DNA from: JBAOHV01 sp037045265
Lineage (GTDB): Bacteria; Actinomycetota; Acidimicrobiia; Acidimicrobiales; Microtrichaceae
Assembly: GCA_037045265.1 (NCBI GenBank)
Contig: JBAOHV010000024.1
Coordinates: 71,027-135,026, forward strand
Direction of reading: 5' to 3'
Length of the DNA stretch: 64,000 bases
Below the pieces are notes generated by a model. That model worked only from the letters and a program-made list of their open reading frames with translations. It did not search any database and had not been told where the DNA came from. Both the position numbers and the translations under genes were made by a program. Position 1 is the stretch's first letter; each line of letters begins with the position of its first letter. Below are positions 9,378 through 18,818 of this stretch, in pieces.

Positions 9378-10624
9378 GTGATCGATTCCCCCGGCCGGAT
9401 GCGCAGCGCCTCCGGTCTAGTCGTCAAGTGGCTCGCATACGGCACGGTGGTCGGTGTGCTCGCTGGGCTGTCGTCGGCGGTGTTCCTGGTGTCGCTCGAG
9501 TGGGCCACCGAGGCGTTCGACACGACCCGGTGGCTGCTCTACCTGCTCCCGGTGGGCGGATTGCGCGATCGGCCTGGCTTACCACTATGGCGGCGGTCGC
9601 TCCGACGAGGGCAACAACCTGATCCTCGCAGAGATCCACGACCCCCGGGACTGGATCCCTGGACGGATGGCACCGATGGTTCTGGTGGGAACCGTCGTCA
9701 CCCACCTGTTCGGCGGCTCGGCTGGGCGCGAGGGCACTGCGATCCAGATGTCGGGCTCGCTCACCGACGGGTTCGCCCGGCTGGCACACGTCCGCGACGA
9801 CGACCGCAGGGTGCTGCTCGTAGCCGCCATCGTGGGCGGGTTCGGTTCGGTGTTCGGCGTGCCGGTCGCCGGGGCCGTGTTCGGGCTCGAGGTCCAGGCG
9901 ATCGGTCGACTGCGGCGCACGGCCGTCCTGCCGGCCGTGGTCGCCTCGGTCGTCGGTGACCTGGTGGTGAGGGGACTGGGAGTCCACCACACGCCGACTC
10001 CACGGGTGGTGGTCGACGCGGTCGATCCGATGCTGCTGGGCAAGGCCGCGGTGGCCGGTGTCGCCTTCGGAGCAGCTGCGGCAGCTTTCACCTGGCTCAC
10101 GAGACTGGTGAAGTCGGCCTTCGCCATGACGATCAGGTGGGTTCCCGCTCGACCGCTGGTGGGCGGGGTCCTGGTGGTGGTCGCCACGCTCCTGGCCGGG
10201 ACCCGCGCGTACAACGGCCTCTCCATCGGATTGATCGAGCGCAGCCTGGTCGGTGGCGAGGTTCCCACCGCGGCTTTCCTGTTGAAGCTCCTCTTCACCG
10301 CTATCACTCTGGGGTCGGGATTCGTCGGAGGCGAGGTGACTCCGTTGTTCGTCATCGGGGCGACCCTCGGCGCGACCGCGAGCGGGGTGCTGGACGCACC
10401 GGTTCCCCTGATGAGCCGCGCTGGGGTTCGTCGCTGTGTTCGCCGGGGCAGCGAACACCCCCCTGGCCTGTGCGGTGATGGGGGTGGAGCTCTTCGGTGT
10501 CGATCCGGTCCTCTACCTGGTCGTCGCTTGCGGGGTCTCGTACGCAGTCAGCCCGAGCGGTGGGATCTACCCGCGTCATCACCCAGCGCGACCTGATGCG
10601 AACGACACGGACCCTTCGGGCTGA
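9378..10624 (+). CDS. CLC-family chloride channel/antiporter (frameshifted)
   Basis: Polytopic membrane protein that moves chloride, often coupled to protons. Read in three frames: VVKWLAYGTVVGVLAGL at the start; then, after about 9560, GNNLILAEIH, the signature GGSAGREGTAIQMSG, GVPVAGAVFGLEV and SGFVGGEVTPLFVIGA; then, after about 10425, VFAGAANTPLACAVMGVELFG and a last helix. The GREG and GGEVTP loops form the anion site in this family. Its start lies 9 bp after dnaB. The extreme C-terminus after 10560 may hold a further shift. Total length fits a short CLC without CBS domains. Confidence 0.85.
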
Positions 10625-10665
10625 AACTCCAGCGCCGAGCGTTGGGGGCTGGCAGGATTGACGCG

Positions 10666-10864
10666 ATGATCGACCACCTGGGTATCCAGTGCAGTGACGT
10701 CGCTGCGCGAGCGCCTCCTTCGACGTGCGTGGTGTCGGTCGGTGCCGAGGTGTTGCACCAGCCGAAGGAGTGGCCGGAGTACCCACCCCGGCTACTACGC
10801 CACCTTCAAGTCGCGCGATCCCGATGGCAACAACGTAGAGGCCGTCTGCCACCAACCCGAGTAG
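10666..10864 (+). pseudogene. VOC/glyoxalase-family remnant with an internal deletion
   Basis: The N-terminus MIDHLGIQCSDVAA and, in another frame, the C-terminus HPGYYATFKSRDPDGNN then VEAVCH are clear halves of a vicinal-oxygen-chelate protein. That family is usually about 125 aa; here only about 66 codons separate start and stop. Roughly 55-60 codons from the middle are missing, including one metal-binding region, plus at least one single-base shift near 10782. This is more than a base error. It is either a decayed gene or a local assembly deletion. Confidence 0.7.
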
Positions 10865-10869
10865 CGGCG

Positions 10870-12274
10870 CTACGACGAGGCGGCCCCACCTGTGATTGCT
10901 GCGCCCAGGTCGTCCAGCAGACCGGGCACCTGCTTGATCGACGACCGGGTGGCTCCGCTCAGGCGCGATGGGACCAGCCATGGCAGCACGGCGGCCAGTT
11001 CCGCTGGCTCGATGACCGTCGCCGCAACCCGAACCGAGCGCTGCGCACCGACGACGGTCGCACTGGATGCGAGCAGCTCCACCAGATCGGTGTGGATCAG
11101 CAGGTCCTCGGCCGCCAGCTCGCTGAAGCCGAAGTCGATGAGGAACAGCTGTCCGTCGTCACCGAGGAAGATGTTGGCGAGCCGCAGGTCTCGGTGCGCT
11201 ATGCGATGGGCACGGAGCACGGCGATCTGCTGCCACGCCTGCGCCAGGACCTCGTCGGTCAGCTCCTCCGGATGGAGCCTGTCGAGGGACCGCCCTGCGA
11301 CCGCCTCGTACGCCAGGACCACTCCATTGGGGTCCACGGTTCCGAGGCCGACCACCCGGGGAGTGCGCACCCCGAACTGACGTGCCATGACCGCTACGAG
11401 CGCCTCGTGCTCGACGCCACGCCGCAACGACGAGAACGGCCGCTGGTCGCCGAAGTTGCGTGGTTGGAGGAACCTCCACAGGCGGAACAGCAGGTCGGCG
11501 GACCGCTCGTCGCCACCCAGCACCTTCACGAAGTCAGCGGCGGGAGTCCTCGGCGGTGGCGAAGTAGGGAGTTGAACCCCGGGCGTCGACCGACGCCGGC
11601 ACCAGGTCGATGAGCCGGAGGCCCACCTGGGTCAGTCCGGCAACCACCGACTCGGGCGTCGGTCTGCGAGACGGCGCACCGCCGGCTACGACTGCGACTG
11701 CACCGACGCTCCAACCGAGCATCGCGGAGATGATCGCGTCGAGCGACAACGGCTCGCCGAGGATCCGCAGGGTGATCATGGCAACGACGAGAACCCAGGA
11801 CGCCTGGCGCCATCGGCGTGGCAGCGAGGTGGAGACGACCACCACGGTGGCTGTCACCGCGGCCAGTAGAGCTGCCGAAGGGACACGACCGACCGTGACC
11901 TGTAGGTCACTGGCAGGTGTCCACGCAGCGGTTGCGTCTATGGCCGGGTTGATGATGGCGGTCAGCGCGCCGGCTGCTCCTGCGGCACCGAGGGCCATCG
12001 TCAGCAGCCGCCACTGCCGCCGGGTGACGCCGACGAAGATCCCGGCGAGGCCGAGTACGACGAGCAGCACGGACCCCGTGACGCTGATCAGGTCGAGCAG
12101 CCATTCGGGCACCCTCCTGAAACCGGAGATGAGCTCCGCGGCACCCGTCACGATCGTCTGATCGAACAGCTGCCCGATCACCACCGTGACCAGGGTGACC
12201 GATATCGCAACGGCAGCTCGTAGCACGTCGCTGGGGGCGCCACGCACCCAGTCCTGTCGACCCCCTTGCTCCAA
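10870..12274 (-). CDS. Integral membrane protein with a C-terminal kinase-like domain (frameshifted)
   Basis: The start is taken as TTG 12274, preceded by AGGAGG at 5-6 bp; the longer open frame upstream is antisense to the dioxygenase gene. The first 247 codons encode about six membrane helices and end STPYFATAEDSRR at a stop. The next frame continues FVKVLGGDERSADLL and a kinase-like domain with HRDLRLANIFL and LIDFGFSEL. Deleting one T in CGCTGACTTC (near 11540) joins the two. Similar fusions in other actinobacteria carry a flippase-like domain as well; here that type of domain is a separate gene at 17.5 kb. Substrate unknown. Confidence 0.7.
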
Positions 12275-12364
12275 CGTGAACCTCCTGTCGAACCGTCGAC
12301 GGTGATTCTTGACCAAACGAAGCTCGCTGAGCGCCTCGTTGCCTGCACCCGTAGGCTCCTGACG

Positions 12365-13156
12365 GTGACCAGGACCATCCGACCGACGGTGTTCGACGAA
12401 GCGTCCGAGGATGCCGTTGAGAGCTTCGAGCGAAACGGCTGGCTGCTCACCAGAACCCTCGACGCCGCCGGGGTCGAGGACCTGAGGCGCTGGATCGACG
12501 AGGTCGCGGCTTGGCCCGACGACGGTGGCGGCTGGCTGCACCACCGTGAGATGACCGACGACGGTCCCCGGCTGTGTCGCAGCGAGAACCTGGTGCCGTT
12601 CCACGACGGACTGCTGGCGCTGGTGACGTCGGGGCCGCTGCTTCGTACGGCGTCGGCGCTCCTGCGCGAACCGGCGGTTCTCTACAAGGAGAAGGTCAAC
12701 TACAAGCTGCCGGGGGGAGCGGGCTACGCAGCCCACCAGGACGCGCCTGCCTATCCGTTCGTCGATTCGCACGTGTCCTGCATGGTCGCGGTCGATGACG
12801 CGACGGTGCACAACGGCTGTCTGGAGGTCGTCTCGGCGATGCACCACGAGCTGTTGGCGATGGACGACTCAGGTTGCATCAGCGGAGAGGTGGCCGATCG
12901 CCTCGAGTGGGCCGCCGTCGAGGTGAGAGCCGGTGAGACGCTGTGGTTCCACTCGCGCACACCCCACCGCAGCGGGCCGAACCTGTCGGACACGGCCAGA
13001 CGAGCGCTGTATCCGACCTACAACGCCCTGGCCGAGGGGGACCTGCGCGAGGGCTACTACCGGGAGAAGACCGCAGCCTTCGCCGCTCGGTCCGGCAGGG
13101 GCGAGCACACGGGGGTTTCGCTCATCGGCGACTTCCAGGGCCGACCGGTCAGCTGA
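12365..13156 (+). CDS. Phytanoyl-CoA dioxygenase family protein, PhnY-like
   Basis: Fe(II)/2-oxoglutarate dioxygenase of 263 aa from GTG 12365. The iron ligands are visible as HQD (in AAHQDAPAYPF) and the distal His in HSRTPHRSGPN, with the Arg that binds 2-oxoglutarate a few residues on. The next gene begins 1 bp after its stop and encodes a PhnZ-like HD protein. In characterised systems PhnY hydroxylates 2-aminoethylphosphonate at C1 and PhnZ cleaves the product to glycine and phosphate. That pairing makes a phosphonate substrate likely, though the exact compound is inferred from context. Confidence 0.75.
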   Translation: MTRTIRPTVFDEASEDAVESFERNGWLLTRTLDAAGVEDLRRWIDEVAAWPDDGGGWLHHREMTDDGPRLCRSENLVPFHDGLLALVTSGPLLRTASALLREPAVLYKEKVNYKLPGGAGYAAHQDAPAYPFVDSHVSCMVAVDDATVHNGCLEVVSAMHHELLAMDDSGCISGEVADRLEWAAVEVRAGETLWFHSRTPHRSGPNLSDTARRALYPTYNALAEGDLREGYYREKTAAFAARSGRGEHTGVSLIGDFQGRPVS

Positions 13157-13157
13157 G

Positions 13158-13760
13158 ATGGTCGGGTCGGTGGATCCGAAGGGTCCGGCGCCTGCCGGGT
13201 CGGTGGGCGAGGTGCTCCAGCTGTTCGACCGCTGGGGAAAGGACCCCTACGACGAGGAGCTGTCGCAGCTGGACCATGCTCTGCAGACGGCGGCTCTGGC
13301 TGTCGCCGACGGCGCATCCGACGAGCTCGTGGCGGCGGCTCTCCTGCACGACGTCGGGCACCTGCTCGAACTTGCAGCCCGCGACGGCCGTGGCGAGCTG
13401 CCGACGACCGATAGTGGCCACGAGTCGGTGGGGGCCAGGTACCTGACCGGCTTGTTCGGACCGGGCGTCACGGGTCCGATCGCGCTGCACGTACGGGCGA
13501 AGCGCTACCGCTGCGCCGTGGATACCGACTACCTGAGCGGCCTGTCCGAAGGTTCACGGCGCAGTCTTGAGCTCCAGGGAGGACCTGCCGACGCCACCGA
13601 ACGGGCGAGCTTCGAAGCGAACCCGATCCACGGTGATGCGGTGAGGCTGCGGGCTTGGGACGACGGCGGCAAGCGCCGGGATCTGCGCGTTCCTGCGCTG
13701 GAGCACTACCGGGAGATGCTCGAGCGACTCGCTCGGGGCCACTCCCCGGTCGGCTCGTAG
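13158..13760 (+). CDS. HD-domain mixed-valent di-iron oxygenase, PhnZ/TmpB-like
   Basis: 200 aa with the features of the phosphonate-associated HD family: SQLDHALQTA, LLHDVGHLL (the HD pair), HESVGARYL, HVRAKRY, then LELQGGP and LRAWDDGGK near the end. Members use an Fe(II)/Fe(III) pair and O2 to cleave the C-P bond of a 1-hydroxy phosphonate. It follows the dioxygenase gene by 1 bp, so the two are surely co-transcribed. No transporter or transaminase for phosphonates is nearby. Substrate (2-AEP or an N-methylated relative) is not resolved by sequence. Confidence 0.8.
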   Translation: MVGSVDPKGPAPAGSVGEVLQLFDRWGKDPYDEELSQLDHALQTAALAVADGASDELVAAALLHDVGHLLELAARDGRGELPTTDSGHESVGARYLTGLFGPGVTGPIALHVRAKRYRCAVDTDYLSGLSEGSRRSLELQGGPADATERASFEANPIHGDAVRLRAWDDGGKRRDLRVPALEHYREMLERLARGHSPVGS

Positions 13761-13831
13761 ACCGCCTCGGCGCCCGGTCGGGGGTCGGATCGACCCGGCG
13801 ATCAGGAGCTCGTCAGCCCACAGCGGATGAC

Positions 13832-13856
13832 AACTATACCCCTAGGGGGTATAGTT
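13832..13856. promoter_or_regulatory. Copper-operon operator, CsoR-type palindrome
   Basis: A 25-bp near-perfect palindrome. AACTATACCCC on the left mirrors GGGGTATAGTT on the right, around a TAG/CTA core. GC-rich runs flanked by TATA arms are the pattern recognised by CsoR copper sensors. It stands 35 bp before the CopZ start and likely overlaps the promoter, so copper release of a repressor would switch on the three genes below. No csoR gene is in the window. Confidence 0.75.
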
Positions 13857-13890
13857 CAGGAGAACCCCAGCAGGAACCGAGGAGTGCGTC

Positions 13891-14112
13891 ATGGCTGAGT
13901 CGATCACCGAGTTCACTGTCACCGGAATGACCTGCGGTCACTGCGTCGGAGCGGTCAAGGCCGAGCTGGAGCAGGTGGCAGGAGTCGACGCTGCCGAAGT
14001 GGACCTCGCCACCGGCAAGGTCTCGGTGTCCTCGTCGGCTCCGGTCGAGCGGGCATCGCTGGTCGCAGCGGTGGAGGAGGCGGGGTACGCGGTGACCCCG
14101 GCAGGGTCATGA
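13891..14112 (+). CDS. copZ: Copper chaperone, heavy-metal-associated domain protein
   Basis: 73 aa, a single HMA domain with the metal site MTCGHC (residues 12-17) and the usual beta-alpha-beta pattern ending in AVEEAGYAV. CopZ carries Cu(I) in the cytoplasm to the CopA exporter. It is first in the operon behind the CsoR-type operator. Its TGA overlaps the next start (ATGA). Confidence 0.92.
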   Translation: MAESITEFTVTGMTCGHCVGAVKAELEQVAGVDAAEVDLATGKVSVSSSAPVERASLVAAVEEAGYAVTPAGS

Positions 14113-14267
14113 GCGTGGCGGCGCGGCTGGGCGCCTTCCTCGTCGTACTGGTGATCGCCTTCGGTGCCGCCTACGCCGTGGGCAGTGCTGTCGGTGACCC
14201 CGGTGCTGACAGCTCGCCGGCCACCAGTACGTCGACGACGGTCCACGGATCGGAGCACGGCGGATGA
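14109..14267 (+). CDS. Small single-pass membrane protein in the copper operon (52 aa)
   Basis: A short gene between copZ and copA, sharing ATGA overlaps with both. It encodes 52 aa: a membrane helix at residues 7-27 (rich in V, L, A, G), then an extracytoplasmic-looking tail of Gly/Asp/Ser/Thr ending VHGSEHGG. The two His residues might touch metal, but that is conjecture. Tight coupling on both sides argues that it is a real gene of the copper system. I do not recognise a family. Confidence 0.7.
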   Translation: MSVAARLGAFLVVLVIAFGAAYAVGSAVGDPGADSSPATSTSTTVHGSEHGG

Positions 14268-16628
14268 GCAGCGAACCGATCTCCGACTCGACCGAGCCCG
14301 ATGGATCCGGCTCGGTCGAGCTCGACATCACCGGCATGACCTGCAGCTCATGCGCCATGCGTGTCGAGAAGCGCCTGAACAAGATGCCCGGCGTCGTCGC
14401 CACGGTGAACTACGCCACTGAACGCGCACACGTCGAACACAGCGTCGGCCTCGACACAGCGGAGCTCGTGGCCGCGGTCGAGTCGACCGGCTACGGCGCC
14501 AGCGTGCACGAGCCGATCAGGCGCCGGGGCACTGACGAGGTGACCGACGCCCACACTGCACACGGTGGTGATCACGACCACGGCCCGAGCGACGAACAGG
14601 AGGTGCGAGCGCTGCGCGACCGGGTCCTGATCTGCGCGGCTGCTGACCAGTGCCGGTCGTTGCCATGGCGATGGTTCCCCAGTTGCAGTTCGCGAACTGG
14701 CAGTGGCTCAGCTTGACTCTGGCAGCACCGGTCGTGGTGTGGGGGGCCTTGCCGTTCCACCGCGCTGCGTGGCTGAACCTGCGCCACGGCGCAGCGACCA
14801 TGGACACCCTCGTTTCCATGGGCACACTCGCTGCGTTCGGCTGGTCGCTGTACGCCCTGTTCCTGGGCGATGCCGGTGTGGCGGGCATGACCATGCCGTT
14901 CTCACTGACGGTCAGCCGCGGCGCCGGTCAGCACGAGATCTACCTGGAGGTGGCGGCCGCAGTCACCACGTTCATCCTCGCCGGCCGCTGGGCGGAGGCC
15001 AAGGCCAAACGTCGCTCCGGTGCCGCGCTGCGCCGCGCTGCTCGAGCTCGGGTCCAAGGACGTGGCTGTGCTGCGCCCCGAGCCCGGGTCGGGCGCCGAG
15101 GTGGAGCAGCGAATCCCGATCGAGCAGCTCGAGGTCGGCGACCGCTTCGTGGTGCGACCCGGAGAGAAGGTGGCGACCGACGGTCGTGTCGAGCTCGGGA
15201 CCTCGGCCATCGACGCGTCGCTGCTCACCGGCGAGTCTGTCCCTGTCGAGGTCGGTCCGGGTGATCCGGTCAGCGGCGCGACGGTCAACGCAGGTGGCCG
15301 CCTCGTCGTCGTGGCGACGCGCGTCGGAACCGACACGGCGCTCGCGCAGATCACGCGCCTGGTCACCGATGCCCAGACCGGCAAGGCACCGGTCCAGCGA
15401 CTGGCGGACCGCGTCTCGGCGGTGTTCGTGCCAGTCGTCGTGGTCCTCGCAGTTGCCACCCTGGGGTTCTGGCTGGGTACGGGCGAAGGTGCCGCCATGG
15501 CGTTCACTGCGGCGGTGGCAGTGCTGATAATCGCCTGCCCCTGCGCTCTCGGACTGGCGACACCGACCGCCCTGCTGGTCGGCACCGGTCGCGGCGCTCA
15601 GCTCGGAATCCTCATAAAGGGTCCCGAGATCCTGGAGTCGACGCGCGACGGGTCGACACGATCGTGTTGGACAAGACAGGGACGGTCACCACCGGCAGGA
15701 TGCGGCATGGTCGACGCCTCCGCGGCGACGGGTGCAAGCGTGGACGACGTCCTGCGCCGTGCTGCCCTGCTGGAGCACGGATCCGAGCACCCGATCGCCA
15801 GGGCGGTCGTCGAAGGCGCGGTCGAGCAGCTGGGCGCCGACGACACCCGGGCTGAGCGCCGATTCGCTCCCAGCCGTCGAGGACTTCGTCAACCACGAGG
15901 GGCGGGGCGTGAGCGGCCAGGTCGACGGCGTGTCGATCCTCGTGGGCCGGCCCGGTTGGATCGCGGACCAGTACGGCGAGCTCGGCCCCGAGGTGGCCGC
16001 CGCCGTCGGATTCGCCCAGGACTCGGGGACGAACCGTGGTCGTGGTCGGCTGGGGCGGTGCTGCTCGGGGGGTCATCTCGGTGGCAGACACACCCAAGGC
16101 GACCAGTGCCGAGGCTGTCCACCGGTTCAGGGAACTGGGCCTGGAGCCGATCCTGCTCACCGGTGACCACGAGCTGGCGGCTCGCGCGGTCGCCGAGCAG
16201 GTCGGAATCGACAGGGTGATCGCAGACGTGCTCCCGGCCGACAAGGTCGCAGCGGTGGCCGAGCTGCAGGCTGACGGCCGGGTGGTCGCGATGGTCGGTG
16301 ACGGCGTGAACGACGCGGCAGCGCTGGCGACGGCCGACCTGGGAATCGCGATGGGCAGCGGCACCGACGCGGCGATCGAACGCGAGCGACCTCACCCTCG
16401 GTCCGTGACGACCTGCGTGGCGCTGCCGATGCCGTGAGGCTCTCACGCAGGACGCTTGCGACCATCCGCGGCAACCTGTTCTGGGCGTTCGCCTACAACG
16501 TCGCAGCCATACCTCTGGCCGCGGCCGGTCTGCTGAACCCGATGATCGCCGGGCTGACCATGGCTTTGTCGAGCGTGTTCGTCGTCACCAACAGCCTCCG
16601 ACTCCGGCGTTTCGCCCCGGTCGACTAG
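14264..16628 (+). CDS. copA: Copper-exporting P1B-type ATPase (many frameshifts)
   Basis: Pumps Cu(I) out of the cytoplasm using ATP. Pieces in successive frames give the whole enzyme: N-terminal metal domain with MTCSSC (about residue 26), a His-rich linker (HTAHGGDHDHG), membrane helices, the TGES actuator loop in LLTGESVPVE, the ion-binding CPCALG, phosphorylation motif DKTGT, HP loop SEHPIA, GDGVNDAAAL and two last helices. At least seven frame changes occur (near 14640, 15030, 15655, 15705, 15855, 16030 and 16378-16410). This is the most damaged conserved gene in the window. The operon context and intact motifs suggest errors rather than decay. Confidence 0.85.
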
Positions 16629-16637
16629 ACCGGGGCG

Positions 16638-17537
16638 ATGCAGCTGTCGATCTGGCCCGGAGCGAACCAGGCCTGGGGCGATGTGGTCGAGGTCGTGCGG
16701 CACGCGGATGCGACCGGGTGGCACGCGGCGTACGTGGCCGACCACTTCATGGGCGACGGCGGGGACTGGGGTGCGACGGACACGCCGATGCTCGAGGCGA
16801 CGGCGGCGCTGCCCGCCCTCGCAGCACTCACCGCCCACCTGCGACTCGGCCCGCTGGTGCTGGGCAACACATATCGCCACCCGGCGGTCGTGGCCAACTG
16901 GGCGGTCACCCTCGACCACGCCAGTGGCGGTCGGGCGATCCTGGGCATCGGTGCCGGCTGGCAGCGCAACGAACACCACCAGTACGGGATCACCCTGCCG
17001 TCGCCGGGTGAGCGGGTGTGTCGTTTCGACGAGGCATGCGCTGTAGTTCGGGCCCTTCTCGACGGCCCACCGGCTGACTTCGCCGGCGAGCACTACTCGC
17101 TGAGCGGTGCACACTGCGCCCCGCCACCGGTGCAGCAACGACTTCCGTTGCTCGTGGGAGCCAAGGGGGACAGGATGCTCGGCGTCGTGGCTCGCCATGC
17201 AGACCACTGGAACCTGTGGGGTCTGCCCGACACCCTCGTCGCACGCACCGAGGTGTTCGAACGCTGCTGCGACGAGATCGGACGAGACCCTTCGACCGTG
17301 CACCGCTCCACCCAGGCGCTGGTCCTGCTGACCGACGACCGCACGAGCGCCCGAGAGTTCGTCGAGCGAGCGGCACCCAGGGCGGCCTTCGTGGGAACAG
17401 CCGAGGAGTTCGCGCATCTCTGCGACCGCTACGCGGCGATCGGAATCGACGAGGTCGTGGTCCCCGACGCGGCGCTCGGCACCGGTGCCCGCAAGCTCGA
17501 GTCCATGGACGCGCTGCGGGCGGCTGTCGGTCGCTAG
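16638..17537 (+). CDS. LLM-class (luciferase-like) F420-dependent oxidoreductase
   Basis: 299 aa, TIM-barrel bacterial-luciferase family. Visible features are AAYVADHFM near the start, LRLGPLVLGNTYRHPAVVAN, the conserved GRAILGIGAGW, and LLVGAKGDRML and ARHADHWNLWG in the second half. Actinobacterial members usually use reduced coenzyme F420 rather than flavin. Substrate unknown. It starts 9 bp after copA and is followed by the flippase-like gene after 9 bp. Confidence 0.85.
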   Translation: MQLSIWPGANQAWGDVVEVVRHADATGWHAAYVADHFMGDGGDWGATDTPMLEATAALPALAALTAHLRLGPLVLGNTYRHPAVVANWAVTLDHASGGRAILGIGAGWQRNEHHQYGITLPSPGERVCRFDEACAVVRALLDGPPADFAGEHYSLSGAHCAPPPVQQRLPLLVGAKGDRMLGVVARHADHWNLWGLPDTLVARTEVFERCCDEIGRDPSTVHRSTQALVLLTDDRTSAREFVERAAPRAAFVGTAEEFAHLCDRYAAIGIDEVVVPDAALGTGARKLESMDALRAAVGR

Positions 17538-17546
17538 CGTGGGGCC

Positions 17547-18653
17547 GTGTCCGATTCGTTGAGCGTCGAGCCGTCAGCGCTCGACGGGCCTCCCCCTGTT
17601 CCCGAGACGAACCGCAAGAAGCAGGTCATCGCGACACTGGTGACGCTGGTCGTGCTCGTCATCGTCTTCGCGGGCATCCTGCCGAAGTTCGGCGACTACT
17701 CCGATGCCTGGGAGCAGATCAAGACCATGTCGGTCGAGCAGCTCGCCGTCCTCGGTGCGGCGGTGATCTTCTCGATCGTCGTCTACGTCTTCCCGTTCCA
17801 GGCGGCACTGCCGGGGCTGCACTATCCGCCCGCCTTCCTGATCCGCCAGACCTCGTTCACCATCTCCAACGCGGTGCCGGCTGGTGGGGCGATCGGACTG
17901 GGCGTGCAGTACGGCATGCTCGGGCAGGCCGGTTTCGCCGGTGCACCGTCGACCGCGGCGATCGGCATCACCAGCGTCTTCAACCTGATGGTCACCCTGG
18001 CGTTGCCGGTCCTCGGGCTCTTCGCCCTGGTGTTCGTCGAGACTCCGACATCGGCACAGGTGCTGGGCGCGATCGGCGCGCTGGTAGGAGTCGCGGTGAT
18101 GGTCGGCCTGTTCGCCGCTGTGCTCAAGAGCGACACCACCGCGCTACGGGTCGGCGGGGTGGCGGACCGGATCGCGGCCAGGGTGTTCGGGCTGATCCGC
18201 CGGGACCCACCGGCCGGCGTCAGCGGACAGCTCCTAGATTTCCGTCACTCGACCATCGACGTCATCAGCCGCCGCTGGCCGGTGCTGACCGGGACGAACT
18301 TCCTGCAGCAGTTCGCGCAGTTCGGCGTCCTGTTCGTGGCTCTGCGGGTCACCCAGTCCGGCGAGTCCACGCAGGTCAGCCTGGCGGCGGCTTTTGCCGC
18401 GTTCGCACTGGCCCGGTTGGCATCGTTCATCCCGGTCACTCCCGGAGGGCTCGGCACCGTCGACGCGGCGTTGACCGGAATGCTCGTGAACTTCGGAGCG
18501 ACCAACACCGACGCTCTTGCTGCGACGTTGCTGTGGCGGGCGGCCAGTTGGGTACCCCAGGTCCTGTTGGGGGTGGTCACCCTGGTGATCTGGCGGATCA
18601 AGTACCGGGGCGTTCCCGTCACTGCCGGTCGCGCTGCAGCTCAGCCGAGCTGA
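17547..18653 (+). CDS. Flippase-like membrane protein (lysylphosphatidylglycerol synthase TM family)
   Basis: 368 aa from GTG 17547. A charged N-terminus of about 28 residues is followed by about eight hydrophobic helices. The pattern LIRQTSFTISNAVPAGGAIGLGVQY and the late SFIPVTPGGLGTVDAAL are typical of the UPF0104/LPG-synthase transmembrane fold. These proteins translocate or modify lipid-linked polar groups, but many members have no known role. No aminoacyl-transfer domain is attached. Followed by a strong hairpin. Confidence 0.8.
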   Translation: MSDSLSVEPSALDGPPPVPETNRKKQVIATLVTLVVLVIVFAGILPKFGDYSDAWEQIKTMSVEQLAVLGAAVIFSIVVYVFPFQAALPGLHYPPAFLIRQTSFTISNAVPAGGAIGLGVQYGMLGQAGFAGAPSTAAIGITSVFNLMVTLALPVLGLFALVFVETPTSAQVLGAIGALVGVAVMVGLFAAVLKSDTTALRVGGVADRIAARVFGLIRRDPPAGVSGQLLDFRHSTIDVISRRWPVLTGTNFLQQFAQFGVLFVALRVTQSGESTQVSLAAAFAAFALARLASFIPVTPGGLGTVDAALTGMLVNFGATNTDALAATLLWRAASWVPQVLLGVVTLVIWRIKYRGVPVTAGRAAAQPS

Positions 18654-18674
18654 CAAGGGGGCCGGGACGCGACG

Positions 18675-18695
18675 GGAGGGGGCTGAGCCCCCTCC
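18675..18695. terminator. Hairpin between the flippase-like gene and aat
   Basis: GGAGGGGGC (18675-18683) pairs perfectly with GCCCCCTCC (18687-18695) around a TGA loop. It lies 22 bp after the flippase-like stop and in the convergent gap before aat, so it could serve both strands. No T-run. Confidence 0.55.
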
Positions 18696-18818
18696 GTCGA
18701 CGCTTCCCAGGTCGTGGTGTCGAGCTTCGAGGTTGCCGTCGTGCTCCGTGGGATCAGTGGTACCGATCGCCGGCCTTGCGGTCAACGGAGACGGGTAGAT
18801 CTGCCTTGGTGAGCCGTC

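Noticed and set aside
12275..12847. Upstream extension of the membrane/kinase gene on the minus strand
   Set aside because: It is antisense to the dioxygenase gene, and AGGAGG with TTG 12274 gives a better start.
13891..16628. Copper operon as a pseudogene cluster because of the many breaks in copA
   Set aside because: All catalytic motifs persist in order, copZ and the operator are intact, and breaks are of the single-base type seen in essential genes.
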